NCBI GenBank assembly: GCA_028709085.1
Contig: JAQVXQ010000005.1
Span: 1-53,431 of the forward strand
From: Salinivirgaceae bacterium
GTDB taxonomy: Bacteria; Bacteroidota; Bacteroidia; Bacteroidales; Salinivirgaceae
Direction of reading: 5' to 3'
DNA length: 53,431 bases
Under the pieces are notes generated by a model, which saw nothing but the letters and a program-made list of their open reading frames with translations, was not told the DNA's origin and did no database searches. Each line of letters begins with the position of its first letter. The stretch's first letter is position 1. Below are positions 8,542 through 16,880 of the stretch, piece by piece. Made by a program: the position numbers and the translations under genes.

Positions 8542-9747
8542 ATGGATTTGAAGGACAAACACATAGTATTGGGAATAACCGCAAGTATTGCTGCTTTTAA
8601 AGCGGCAACACTTTGCCGATTATTGATTAAACAAGGAGCAACCGTGAAAGTCGTAATGACTCCGTTGGCAACCGAGTTTATCACTCCTGTTACTATGGCA
8701 ACTCTTTCGCAGAACAGTGTGTTGCTCAATTTTTTTAAGCATGACGATGGTTCGTGGAATAGCCATGTTGAGCTCGGATTGTGGGCCGATTTAATGTTAA
8801 TAGCACCAGCGTCCGCCAACACCATGGCTAAAATGGCACATGGAATATGCGACAATTTATTACTTACAACCTATTTGTCGGTTCGATGTCCGGTAATGTT
8901 TGCTCCCGCCATGGATATGGATATGTATAAACATCCTACAACGCAACGAAATGTTGAGCAGTTGAAATCAATTGGTCATCTATTCGTTGAGCCAGGCGAC
9001 GGAGAACTTGCCAGTGGCTTAATTGGGAAAGGTCGAATGGCAGAACCAGAGCAGATTGTTGAAGATGTGATTCAGTTCTTTGACCTAAAAAAAAAATTTC
9101 ACAATAAAAAAATATTGATTACCGCGGGTCCTACCTATGAACCCATCGATGCCGTGCGTTTTGTGGGGAATTATTCGACAGGTAAAATGGGAATTGCCTT
9201 GGCAAAAGAGCTCAGTAATCAAGGAGCTGACGTAAAGTTAGTTTTGGGACCAGTGGCAAATATTCCGGAAATTCCAAATTGTGACATTATTAAGGTGCAA
9301 ACCGCTCAACAGATGTTTGATGCCTCCGTGGAGAATTTCCCAAGTTGCGACGGCGCTTTTTTGGCCGCAGCAGTAGCCGATTATACCATTGACAACCCCC
9401 AAGTTTCAAAAATTAAAAGAACGTCTGATAAGCTTCAATTAACGTTGAATCCAACAAAAGATATTGCCGCGCATTTAGGGAAAATGAAAGTAAACGATCA
9501 ATTTCTGGTGGGTTTTGCATTGGAAACGGATAACGAAATTGAAAATGCGAAAGGGAAAATGAAACGTAAGAATTTTGATGCCATAGTCTTAAATTCATTA
9601 AATGATCCCGGAGCTGGTTTTGGACATGATACAAATAGAATAACACTAATTTCAAATAGTGCTGAAAGCAAGACGTTTTCCTTGAAATCTAAAACAGAGG
9701 TGGCAAAAGATATCGTGAACTATGTTCATGAAACGGTCTTAAAATGA
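8542..9747 (+). CDS. coaBC: Bifunctional phosphopantothenoylcysteine decarboxylase / phosphopantothenate-cysteine ligase
   Basis: The N-terminal half is the flavin-dependent CoaC decarboxylase: HIVLGITASIAAFKAATLCR binds FMN, SWNSHVELG carries the catalytic His, and APAMDMDMY is the family substrate motif. The C-terminal half (from about residue 187, KKILITAGPTYEPIDAVRF) is the CoaB ligase, with NYSTGKMGIALA and the AAAVADY loop. The enzyme turns 4'-phosphopantothenate and cysteine into 4'-phosphopantetheine, two steps of coenzyme A synthesis, in the cytoplasm. Its 401 residues are normal. An ATG at 8535 is out of frame and was not used. Confidence 0.95.
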   Translation: MDLKDKHIVLGITASIAAFKAATLCRLLIKQGATVKVVMTPLATEFITPVTMATLSQNSVLLNFFKHDDGSWNSHVELGLWADLMLIAPASANTMAKMAHGICDNLLLTTYLSVRCPVMFAPAMDMDMYKHPTTQRNVEQLKSIGHLFVEPGDGELASGLIGKGRMAEPEQIVEDVIQFFDLKKKFHNKKILITAGPTYEPIDAVRFVGNYSTGKMGIALAKELSNQGADVKLVLGPVANIPEIPNCDIIKVQTAQQMFDASVENFPSCDGAFLAAAVADYTIDNPQVSKIKRTSDKLQLTLNPTKDIAAHLGKMKVNDQFLVGFALETDNEIENAKGKMKRKNFDAIVLNSLNDPGAGFGHDTNRITLISNSAESKTFSLKSKTEVAKDIVNYVHETVLK

Positions 9748-9764
9748 AGCCAAATCAGTGACAG

Positions 9765-9786
9765 CGGAGTGAGTTTCTCCGTTTTT
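9765..9786 (+). terminator. Short hairpin after coaBC
   Basis: CGGAG (9765-9769) pairs with CTCCG (9777-9781) around a 7-nt loop, then T5. With only 5 bp in the stem it may be a weak terminator or attenuator between coaBC and the next gene. Confidence 0.45.
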
Positions 9787-9846
9787 GAATTCTTGTTATT
9801 CGCGGGGTCAGACTATGCACCATTAAACTGAAAAAAACATAAGCAG

Positions 9847-10743
9847 ATGAAACATATATTGACGTTCTTAGCTTTGCTAATATTTATAGGTGTTGAAGCC
9901 CAAGAGATAAATTGCCGAATACAAATAAACTCCCGTCAAATCCAATCTTCAGATCGAACTTTGTTTGAAGAGATGCAGAAAGCAGCCTTTGAATTCTTTA
10001 ATAACACTGTTTTTACGAATCAATCCATAAAAACGCTGGAACGCATCGAGTTTAACATGAATATTACACTTAACGAAAAATTGGGTGCTGATGAATATCG
10101 TGGAGAAATTCAAGTTGCCTATTCCAGACCCATATTTGGATCGGGATATAACTCCCCGGTACTCAATTTAAAAGATGATAAGCTGATTTTTCGATTTGCA
10201 CTGGGCGACCAAATTCAATTTAATATCAACTCCAGTCAATCCACATTAGCTTCGGTTTTATCGTACTATGCCTATTTGATTTTGGCCATCGATTATGACA
10301 CTTTCTCATTAAAAGGAGGTCAAACATATTTAAAAGTAGCAGAGAAAATTGTTAACAATGCTATGAATGACCCTTCACCAGGTTGGCGCGCTTTTGAAGA
10401 TAATGGGAAAAATAGAGCTGCCATTGTTGAAGAACTTTTGAATGATATGTACGGACCCCTTCGAGAGTGCTGGTACCAATATCATAGATTGGGGTTAGAT
10501 TTAATGCACGAAAAGCCAGATCAAGGACGAAAAGCAGTTATTGAAGCACTTGAGAAATTACGACCAATATATCAAAGACGAAGTGATTCCTACCTGTTGC
10601 AACTCTTTGTTAATGCCAAAAGCGATGAAATAATAGGTATCTTTTCAGAGGGTTCTCCTGACGAAAAACGGAGGGCTTTTAACATAATGAATACCATTGA
10701 CCCCGCTAATAGCGAAAAATATAAAAAGATCAATAGTCAATAA
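9847..10743 (+). CDS. DUF4835 protein, probable T9SS accessory protein (PorD-like)
   Basis: A signal peptide (MKHILTFLALLIFIGVEAQ) precedes a mature protein that begins with the family hallmark EINCRIQINSRQIQ. Later conserved stretches are the FEFFNNTVFTNQ region, FRFALGDQIQFNI and YYAYLILAIDYDTFSLKGG. This is the DUF4835 family, found almost only in Bacteroidota and very often between coaBC and recN, as here. Some database naming links it to type IX secretion as PorD; that is from memory, and direct functional proof is not known to me. It would act in the periplasm. It lies 26 bp before recN and about 100 bp after coaBC, across a weak hairpin. Confidence 0.8.
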   Translation: MKHILTFLALLIFIGVEAQEINCRIQINSRQIQSSDRTLFEEMQKAAFEFFNNTVFTNQSIKTLERIEFNMNITLNEKLGADEYRGEIQVAYSRPIFGSGYNSPVLNLKDDKLIFRFALGDQIQFNINSSQSTLASVLSYYAYLILAIDYDTFSLKGGQTYLKVAEKIVNNAMNDPSPGWRAFEDNGKNRAAIVEELLNDMYGPLRECWYQYHRLGLDLMHEKPDQGRKAVIEALEKLRPIYQRRSDSYLLQLFVNAKSDEIIGIFSEGSPDEKRRAFNIMNTIDPANSEKYKKINSQ

Positions 10744-10769
10744 TTGTAATGCTCTTATAGTGAATCGGT

Positions 10770-12422
10770 ATGCTCCATAAGATATTTGTTCAAAACTATA
10801 TTTTAATTGATAATCTTGAAATCTTTTTCGAGAACAATTTTTCAGTCCTAACCGGAGAGACAGGATCAGGAAAGTCAATCTTGTTGGGAGCGTTGGGATT
10901 AGTTGTAGGCAATAGAGCCGATGTGTCGGCGCTAAAACTGACCGATAATAAGTGCATTGTAGAAGCGGTTTTTAACATAGGAAATTACAATATTCAATCT
11001 TTTTTTGAGGAAAACGATATCGATTATAACGAACAAACGATCCTAAGGCGCGAAATAAGCCCTCAAGGGAAATCCAGAGCTTTTATAAATGATACACCAG
11101 TAAATCTAAATGTTCTGAAAGAGATTGGAAGTCAGTTGATTGATATCCATTCACAACATCAAACCCTGAATTTAGCCAACCGTAGTTTTCAGTTAAATGT
11201 TGTTGATGCTGTTGCTCAATGCGAAGGACAACTTAAAGGGTATCAAGACGAGTGGCATAAATTAGTGGAAATTAGAGATGATCTTGAAAAACTACGAGCT
11301 AAAAACGAGGCGTCGAAAGATCAATATGAATTCCGCCTTTATCAATTAAAGCAACTACAAGAGGCAAAACTATCCATTGACGAACAAGAAGAACTTGAGG
11401 TTGAGCAGAATAAATTGAATAATAGTGAGTTGATAGTTGCAAATTTAGCATCCTCTATATCATTGATGAATGGCGATGAGAGTGGAGTGTTGATTGAACT
11501 CAAGAAATTTGAATTGTTAATTAATGAAATCCAACAATATTTACCAGACGCAACAGAATGGGCTGATCGAATTGAAACCGCCCGAATCGATTTACAGGAT
11601 GTAGCACGAGAGATAGAAACCCAAGCTGACTCTTTCGATTTTGATCCCAACCGATTGACCTCTATCAACAATAGATTGGGTTTAATATACGATCTGCTTC
11701 AAAAGCATCGAATGCAAGATGTCAAAGAATTATTGGCTCTAAAGGAGTCCTTAAAAGCCGAAATTGAGACTTTTGAATCGTTCGATGAGCATTTAAGTGA
11801 TTTAATAAAGAAGGAGAAATTACAGATTGAAAAGGTCAATAATTTGGCTCAGAAGTTGAGCGAAAGCAGAAAGTCGGTTTTTGCGCCCGTGGAAAAGGAT
11901 GTTTCTAACTTGTTGAAACAGTTGGGAATGCCCATTGCGCAGTTTGTTGTTGACCACCAAAGTACTGAAATTTCGTTGACAGGCATCGATGATATTCGAT
12001 TTTTATTTACCTCAAACAAACAAATTCCCCCCGATGAAATCGGAAAAATAGCATCGGGAGGAGAATTATCGCGTTTAATGTTGTCCTTAAAAGCAATTAT
12101 GAGCCGTCGCCTTGCCTTACCCACCATTGTGTTCGACGAAATTGACACGGGTATATCGGGGGATATCGCCGATAAAATGGCTCAAATTATGGCTCAAATG
12201 GCTGAAAACATGCAGGTAATAAGTATAACCCATTTGCCGCAAATTGCCGCAAAAGCACAAGAACATTACCTTGTTCAAAAGGATATGAATACCGATATAA
12301 CCGTATCCACCATACGAATGCTTACTTTTGACGAACGAATTATGGAGATTGCTCGAATGCTTAGTGGAGCGCAACTTGGTAATGCAGCCATTGAAAATGC
12401 CCGCGAACTTTTATCGAATTAG
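10770..12422 (+). CDS. recN: DNA repair ATPase RecN
   Basis: This is an SMC-like protein of 550 residues. The Walker A motif is near the N-terminus (TGETGSGKSILLGAL). A long coiled-coil centre (about 155-390) is followed by the C-terminal signature IASGGELSRLMLSLKAI and Walker B region PTIVFDEIDTGISG, with the switch His in VISITHLPQIAAKA. RecN tethers DNA ends in recombinational repair of double-strand breaks. Its place after coaBC and DUF4835 is the normal Bacteroidota order. No SOS-type operator was identified upstream. Confidence 0.96.
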   Translation: MLHKIFVQNYILIDNLEIFFENNFSVLTGETGSGKSILLGALGLVVGNRADVSALKLTDNKCIVEAVFNIGNYNIQSFFEENDIDYNEQTILRREISPQGKSRAFINDTPVNLNVLKEIGSQLIDIHSQHQTLNLANRSFQLNVVDAVAQCEGQLKGYQDEWHKLVEIRDDLEKLRAKNEASKDQYEFRLYQLKQLQEAKLSIDEQEELEVEQNKLNNSELIVANLASSISLMNGDESGVLIELKKFELLINEIQQYLPDATEWADRIETARIDLQDVAREIETQADSFDFDPNRLTSINNRLGLIYDLLQKHRMQDVKELLALKESLKAEIETFESFDEHLSDLIKKEKLQIEKVNNLAQKLSESRKSVFAPVEKDVSNLLKQLGMPIAQFVVDHQSTEISLTGIDDIRFLFTSNKQIPPDEIGKIASGGELSRLMLSLKAIMSRRLALPTIVFDEIDTGISGDIADKMAQIMAQMAENMQVISITHLPQIAAKAQEHYLVQKDMNTDITVSTIRMLTFDERIMEIARMLSGAQLGNAAIENARELLSN

Positions 12423-12474
12423 ATTGTTTGCTATTTTTATATCATACTATTAATTAAAACTAAACAGATTTACG

Positions 12475-13326
12475 ATGTCATATAACTTGCTAAAAGGGAA
12501 AAAAGGAATCGTTTTCGGAGCCTTAAACGATAAATCAATTGCTTGGAAAGTAGCCGAGAGAGCACACGAAGAGGGGGCGCAGATGGTTTTCACAAACACT
12601 CCAATAGCCCTGCGAATGGGAGCTTTACAAGAACTTGCCGACAAAACAGGGTCGCATGTTATTCCCGCAAATGCTACAAGCATGGACGATTTAAATAGCT
12701 TAATAGATCAGTCGATGGAGATTTTTGGAGGAGGAATTGATTTTATATTGCACTCCATAGGAATGTCTCCTAACGTTCGTAAAAGAAGATCGTATGATGA
12801 TTTGAACTACGAATATTATCATCAAACGCTTGATATATCGGCGATGTCGTTTCATAAAGTGTTACAGGTCTGCCGACAAAAAGATGCGCTCAATGAGTGG
12901 GCATCCGTTGTTGCATTATCCTATGTTGCTGCCCAGCGCACCTTGTTCGAATACAACGACATGGCCGATGCAAAGGCAATGTTAGAAAGTATAGCACGCA
13001 GTTTTGGCTATATTTATGGCAGGGACAAGAGAGTTAGAATTAACACCATATCGCAATCCCCAACAATGACTACTGCCGGAAGTGGCGTGAAAGGAATTGA
13101 CAGCCTAATGGACTTTACCGAACGAATGTCGCCTCTTGGCAATGCAACTGCCGATGAGTGTGCCGATTATTGTATTACCCTTTTTAGCGATTTAACCAAA
13201 AAAGTGACCATGCAGAATTTATTTCACGACGGTGGATTCTCAAGCATGGGTATGAGCCAACGTGCTATGATGCAATACCATAAGAGTTTTGAAGAGTGTG
13301 ACGAGCAAAATGATAAACAAGAATAA
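12475..13326 (+). CDS. fabI: Enoyl-[acyl-carrier-protein] reductase (NADH)
   Basis: This is a classical FabI of the SDR superfamily. The nucleotide-binding start is GIVFGALNDKSIAWKVAERA, and the substrate region includes LHSIGMSPN. The catalytic Tyr lies in FEYNDMADAKAMLES, with the active Lys in the same helix. The tail SQSPTMTTAGSGVKG and NLFHDGGFSSMGMS is the Bacteroidota form. It catalyses the last step of each fatty-acid elongation round in the cytoplasm. The gene follows recN by 52 bp; whether they share a transcript is unclear. Confidence 0.95.
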   Translation: MSYNLLKGKKGIVFGALNDKSIAWKVAERAHEEGAQMVFTNTPIALRMGALQELADKTGSHVIPANATSMDDLNSLIDQSMEIFGGGIDFILHSIGMSPNVRKRRSYDDLNYEYYHQTLDISAMSFHKVLQVCRQKDALNEWASVVALSYVAAQRTLFEYNDMADAKAMLESIARSFGYIYGRDKRVRINTISQSPTMTTAGSGVKGIDSLMDFTERMSPLGNATADECADYCITLFSDLTKKVTMQNLFHDGGFSSMGMSQRAMMQYHKSFEECDEQNDKQE

Positions 13327-13451
13327 TAATTTAGCGATCTAGGGATTATAAAACATAATTTTTGCATGATATACGGTTTATATTGTTGAATGTTTATAAC
13401 TTTACAATCCCAAAGTTTATCGTTGAAACAAGTTTAAATAACAATTGAAGT

Positions 13452-13832
13452 ATGATTAAGTATGATTGGAGCGATAAGGTAATATTAGTTGTTGAAGATG
13501 AACATATTAATTTTCGATATATTCAAGAAATTCTTAAGCGTACTAATGCAGAGGTTGTTCGTGCTGAAAATGGTCAAGAGGCCATAGATATAGCACGATC
13601 AATGTCTTTGGACTTAATCTTAATGGATATAAAATTGCCAATAATGGACGGCTACGAAGCAACTCGGAAAATCCGGGAGTTTAATGCCAATGTGCCAATT
13701 ATTGCCCAAACAGCCTATGTAATGTCTGGCGAAGAGGAGAAGACAAAAGATGCCGGATGCAACGCTTATTTAACCAAACCGTTGCGATTAAATGTTGTTT
13801 TAGAAACAATTGAGAGCTTTTTCTTGAAATAA
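13452..13832 (+). CDS. Single-domain (CheY-like) response regulator
   Basis: The 126 residues form one receiver domain with no output domain. The acidic pair is in LVVEDEHINF, the phospho-acceptor Asp in LILMDIKLPIMDG, the switch Thr in IAQTAYVM, and the conserved Lys in YLTKPLRL. Such stand-alone receivers often act as phosphate shuttles in hybrid kinase pathways. It points toward, and ends 12 bp from, the broken LuxR-type regulator on the other strand. Whether it shares a kinase with that pair is an inference from position only. Confidence 0.88.
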   Translation: MIKYDWSDKVILVVEDEHINFRYIQEILKRTNAEVVRAENGQEAIDIARSMSLDLILMDIKLPIMDGYEATRKIREFNANVPIIAQTAYVMSGEEEKTKDAGCNAYLTKPLRLNVVLETIESFFLK

Positions 13833-13844
13833 GCATTTCATTTA

Positions 13845-14503
13845 CTATAAAAATAGTTTTATTGTCTCCTTATTTGCAAGTGCAAATACAAGTAAATTGT
13901 TGTTTCCCTCAATTTCAATTTTTCGACAAATGTTTGACCGATGATTTTCAATAGTTTTGTAACTATTGCATAGCTCGTCGGCTATTTCCACCGTTGTCTT
14001 ACGTTGCATTATATGGAATAGGACTTCCCTCTCTTTTTTTGAAAGCGTTGCAATCTTTTTTTCAATCTCCTTTATTTTAGCAATGTTTTCTTGCTGCTGC
14101 ACTACAAAATGGTTGCATTTAGGACTTATGTATTGCTGTCCTTTAGCAATTCGATTTAATGCGGTTTCGATCTCTTCCATCGCATTTTCTTTGAATAAGA
14201 AACCAGCAACATCCAATTGTAGTGCTTGGTAAAAGTCGTGTAAGCTTGCATGACTTGTGATAAACATTATGTTGGTATGGGGACTGTTTGCTTTAATCCA
14301 TCGTGCTGTTTCAACGCCATTTAATATTGGCATTTCAATATCTAAAATGGCTAAATCGTAAATATTTTCAGTAAACAATTCAATGCACTCTTTGCCATTA
14401 TTGACCGACGAAATAATTTCATACTTAGGATGATTGCTCACAAATGAACTTAATCCCAAACGTATTAGTGCATGATCGTCAGCAAGAATGACTTTTTTTT
14501 CAT
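13845..14503 (-). pseudogene. NarL/LuxR-type response regulator, frame broken in an A8 tract after the start codon
   Basis: The receiver and helix-turn-helix are intact from codon 5 onward: acidic pair in VILAD DH, phospho-Asp in LAILDIEMPILNG, Lys in LFKENA, and a LuxR HTH (LSKKEREVLFHIMQRK to CNSYKTIENHRSNICRK). The only ATG that fits is at 14503, 21 bp after the kinase stop. It is followed by eight A residues (plus-strand T8, 14493-14500) and then GTC at 14492. Nine A residues would give MKKKVILAD DH in frame; eight give a stop after 12 codons. The first TTG in frame (14459) would remove the first strand and the acidic pair, leaving a useless receiver. So either the gene is off, or polymerase slippage on A8 restores it, or the count is a sequence error. 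Its partner should be the adjacent kinase. Confidence 0.75.
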
Positions 14504-14524
14504 TGACAACATTTTGTGATTTTT

Positions 14525-16015
14525 CTATTGGTACAAAAGTAGCGAAAAAGTAGAGCCTTTTCCAGGTTGGCTTACAATATTTAGTTTCCCATTTAGCTTT
14601 TGGGCAAATTCATTGCATAGAATCAGCCCAATTCCAGAACCTCTTTCTCCTCGTGTTCCTTTCGCCGGAGTAATTTCAGTAAATCTTGATAGATTCTTGA
14701 GTTGTTCTGGATTTAATCCAATTCCGGTGTCTTTTACCGAAATGAATAATATGTTGTTTTCAGCTGTAGTGGAAATTGTTATTCTCCCATTGTCTGGAGT
14801 AAACTTAATGGCATTGGTTATAAAATTACGCACAATAAATTGTAACATATTTGAATCAACGGTCCATTGTAAATTCGGAATGATCGACTTGTTTAATGTT
14901 ATGTTTTTAATTGATGATTGCTCGCCAAAAAGTGCTATTGTGTTTTCTATAATTTCGCTTACATTACTCGTATTTAGATTAATATGCATGTTTCCGCGAT
15001 GATTTAGAGCCCACGAAAGTAAATTATTTAGCAGCTCCAAAACGGATCCCAACTCATTTTCAACTCGATTAATCGCAATTTCCATATTTTCAGGAGTGAA
15101 TTTGGTTTTCGACATCCTGTATAGTCCTAGAATGCTTTTTAATGCTACGAGTGGGGATTTTAAATCATGGGCCACGATTGACAACAATTTGTCTTGTGCA
15201 TTTATCTCTTTCATGAGCTTCTCTTCGGATTCAATTAGCTGTTTGTTAATCATATGCAACTCGCTATTCATAGTGTTTAGCTCTTCGTTTTTTTCTTGAA
15301 TCTCGAAGTTTTTTATGGAAAGTTGTTGGTTTTTTTTAATTCCCGAGATAAATAACCATAAGGTTATTATAAGGAGGAGCGAAATGAGGAAAATTCCAAT
15401 TAAAAGTATCCGATTATTTTCATTCTCTTTATTGTACAAAGTGGTTTGTATTTCACTGTCTTTGTATAGAAGTTCTATTCGCTGCTCTTTTTCAACATTG
15501 TTTTGTCTTTTTTCTAATGTGCTGATCAAGTTTTTAGTGGCGGTTAAGGATACCGACTTTTGTAGAGTTATATATTTATTTAGATAGATATTTGACTCTT
15601 CATGTTTGTTTAAAATTGCCAGTATCTTAGAAAGTTCGAATGCTGCAGTGGCTTTCAATTCAATATCTTCATCTTTTGGATTTTCTGAAATCTTTTTGAG
15701 AAGCGTTATGGCTCTTTGCTTATTTCCTGTTATGTTTTCAATTTGCGCAATTTTTAATTTGCATTGTGTAATTGTGGTTTTGCTGTTATTTTTCAACTCC
15801 AGCTGTTTTTGGTAATATGATTTTGATTTTTGCCAATTCTTAATGTTAAACTCTGTGTCCCCAATAAGCATATTAATATCGCTGTAAATCACGGGTCTGT
15901 TTTCTGTTTGATTGACTTTTTGGAACGCCTCCAATGCTTTTTTATAATCGGAATTGGCATATAATGATTTTCCAAGTGACCATTGTATATACGTTTCTAT
16001 ACTGTCTAAATGCAC
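14525..16015 (-). CDS. Sensor histidine kinase, C-terminal part of a gene split by an in-frame TAA
   Basis: TPR repeats (KALEAFQKVNQ, KSKSYYQKQLELKN, EDIELKATAAFELSKIL) are followed by one transmembrane helix at about 202-225 (ILLIGIFLISLLLIITLWLF), a coiled coil, and the HisKA helix with catalytic H283 (LSIVAHDLKSP). The ATPase domain shows N, G1 and G2 boxes (FITNAIKFTPDN, DTGIGLNPEQ, RGSGIGLILCNEF). The frame is open well upstream of the GTG at 16015, back to a TAA at 16195-16193, and continues beyond it in the same frame as the lipoprotein piece listed next. Joined, they would make a 728-residue TPR histidine kinase of a common Bacteroidota type. As written, expression of this part would need the GTG at 16015 and would lack an export signal, leaving the TPR domain on the wrong side of the membrane. 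Confidence 0.8.
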   Translation of the reverse strand: MHLDSIETYIQWSLGKSLYANSDYKKALEAFQKVNQTENRPVIYSDINMLIGDTEFNIKNWQKSKSYYQKQLELKNNSKTTITQCKLKIAQIENITGNKQRAITLLKKISENPKDEDIELKATAAFELSKILAILNKHEESNIYLNKYITLQKSVSLTATKNLISTLEKRQNNVEKEQRIELLYKDSEIQTTLYNKENENNRILLIGIFLISLLLIITLWLFISGIKKNQQLSIKNFEIQEKNEELNTMNSELHMINKQLIESEEKLMKEINAQDKLLSIVAHDLKSPLVALKSILGLYRMSKTKFTPENMEIAINRVENELGSVLELLNNLLSWALNHRGNMHINLNTSNVSEIIENTIALFGEQSSIKNITLNKSIIPNLQWTVDSNMLQFIVRNFITNAIKFTPDNGRITISTTAENNILFISVKDTGIGLNPEQLKNLSRFTEITPAKGTRGERGSGIGLILCNEFAQKLNGKLNIVSQPGKGSTFSLLLYQ

Positions 16016-16192
16016 CCCTTCGTTTAATATTTCATTTAGAAGTTCAATGGTTTTGCTATGGTTATTGAGTTTTTGAAAGTATTCAGCAAGTTTAATTTTT
16101 GCATCTCTAATAGATTGAAAATCATTTAGTTCGGTGTAAATCGCAACTTCCCTTTTAGCATATTTTATGGATTTAATAGAGTCTTCTTTTTT

Positions 16193-16711
16193 TTAATAGT
16201 GAGCACTTAAATAGCGGCTAAGTAGTGCAAGTTCTTTTAGTTTCTCAGGTCTCTCTTGGTTGCTAAAGGTTTTTAAATAGGAGTCAAATGATTGAAAATC
16301 AGTACTTTTTTGTTGAAATAGATAGCCAATTAGATTTAGAATTTTGATTTTTGTGGTTTCCCCGTCTGACTTTTCAAAATAGGGCAACGATTCTAATAGT
16401 TTTTTCAACGCTCTATTGTTATTTCCTTGTATTCGTTCAATTTCAGCTTCGAGATAGATAAGCGAAATACGCAATTCTGCATCATCATTTACCAATTGTT
16501 TTTTTATCGACTCCAGAAAGATTGAATATGCTTTTGGGTTTACAACATTTAGAATTCCATCGGCAATGCTATCAATAAACTGCGGTAGATCGTTTTTCGG
16601 AACGGCCTCCATTTGCGTGACAAGAGAAACGTCCTTTGGTTTATTGTGATTAGAACAGCTCGAATTTATACCTATAATTATTGCTATTATGAAAAAGAAA
16701 TACTTGTACAT
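16193..16711 (-). CDS. N-terminal lipoprotein/TPR part of the split histidine kinase
   Basis: The piece has 172 residues with a lipoprotein-type signal (FFFIIAIIIGINSSCSNH). It then has helical repeats typical of the extracytoplasmic TPR region of Bacteroidota kinases (AELRISLIYLEAEIERIQGN, NRALKKLLESLPYFEKSD). It stops at TAA (16195-16193) right before an A6 run. The same frame then reads KKEDSIKSIKYAKREVAIY and on into the kinase without another stop. No start codon or spacing suggests two separate genes. I read this as one kinase gene with a nonsense codon at position 173. Confidence 0.75.
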   Translation of the reverse strand: MYKYFFFIIAIIIGINSSCSNHNKPKDVSLVTQMEAVPKNDLPQFIDSIADGILNVVNPKAYSIFLESIKKQLVNDDAELRISLIYLEAEIERIQGNNNRALKKLLESLPYFEKSDGETTKIKILNLIGYLFQQKSTDFQSFDSYLKTFSNQERPEKLKELALLSRYLSAHY

Positions 16712-16880
16712 GGTTGGGGTTTTCGTTGTTTGTCTGTGGGCTAAAGTTAATAAAAATGAGGGGAAGCCACTATTTTTTATATGCTAAGATACTGTATCAT
16801 TGCCATACTCGAATTTACATCAATTTTAATACAAAATTTTGATTTATTTATTCTATTAACATACAATCAACATCTTAGCT

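Noticed and set aside
16015..16192. Kinase read as a separate gene starting at GTG 16015
   Set aside because: The frame is open upstream to the TAA and encodes TPR-like sequence continuous with the lipoprotein piece, so a split gene is more likely.
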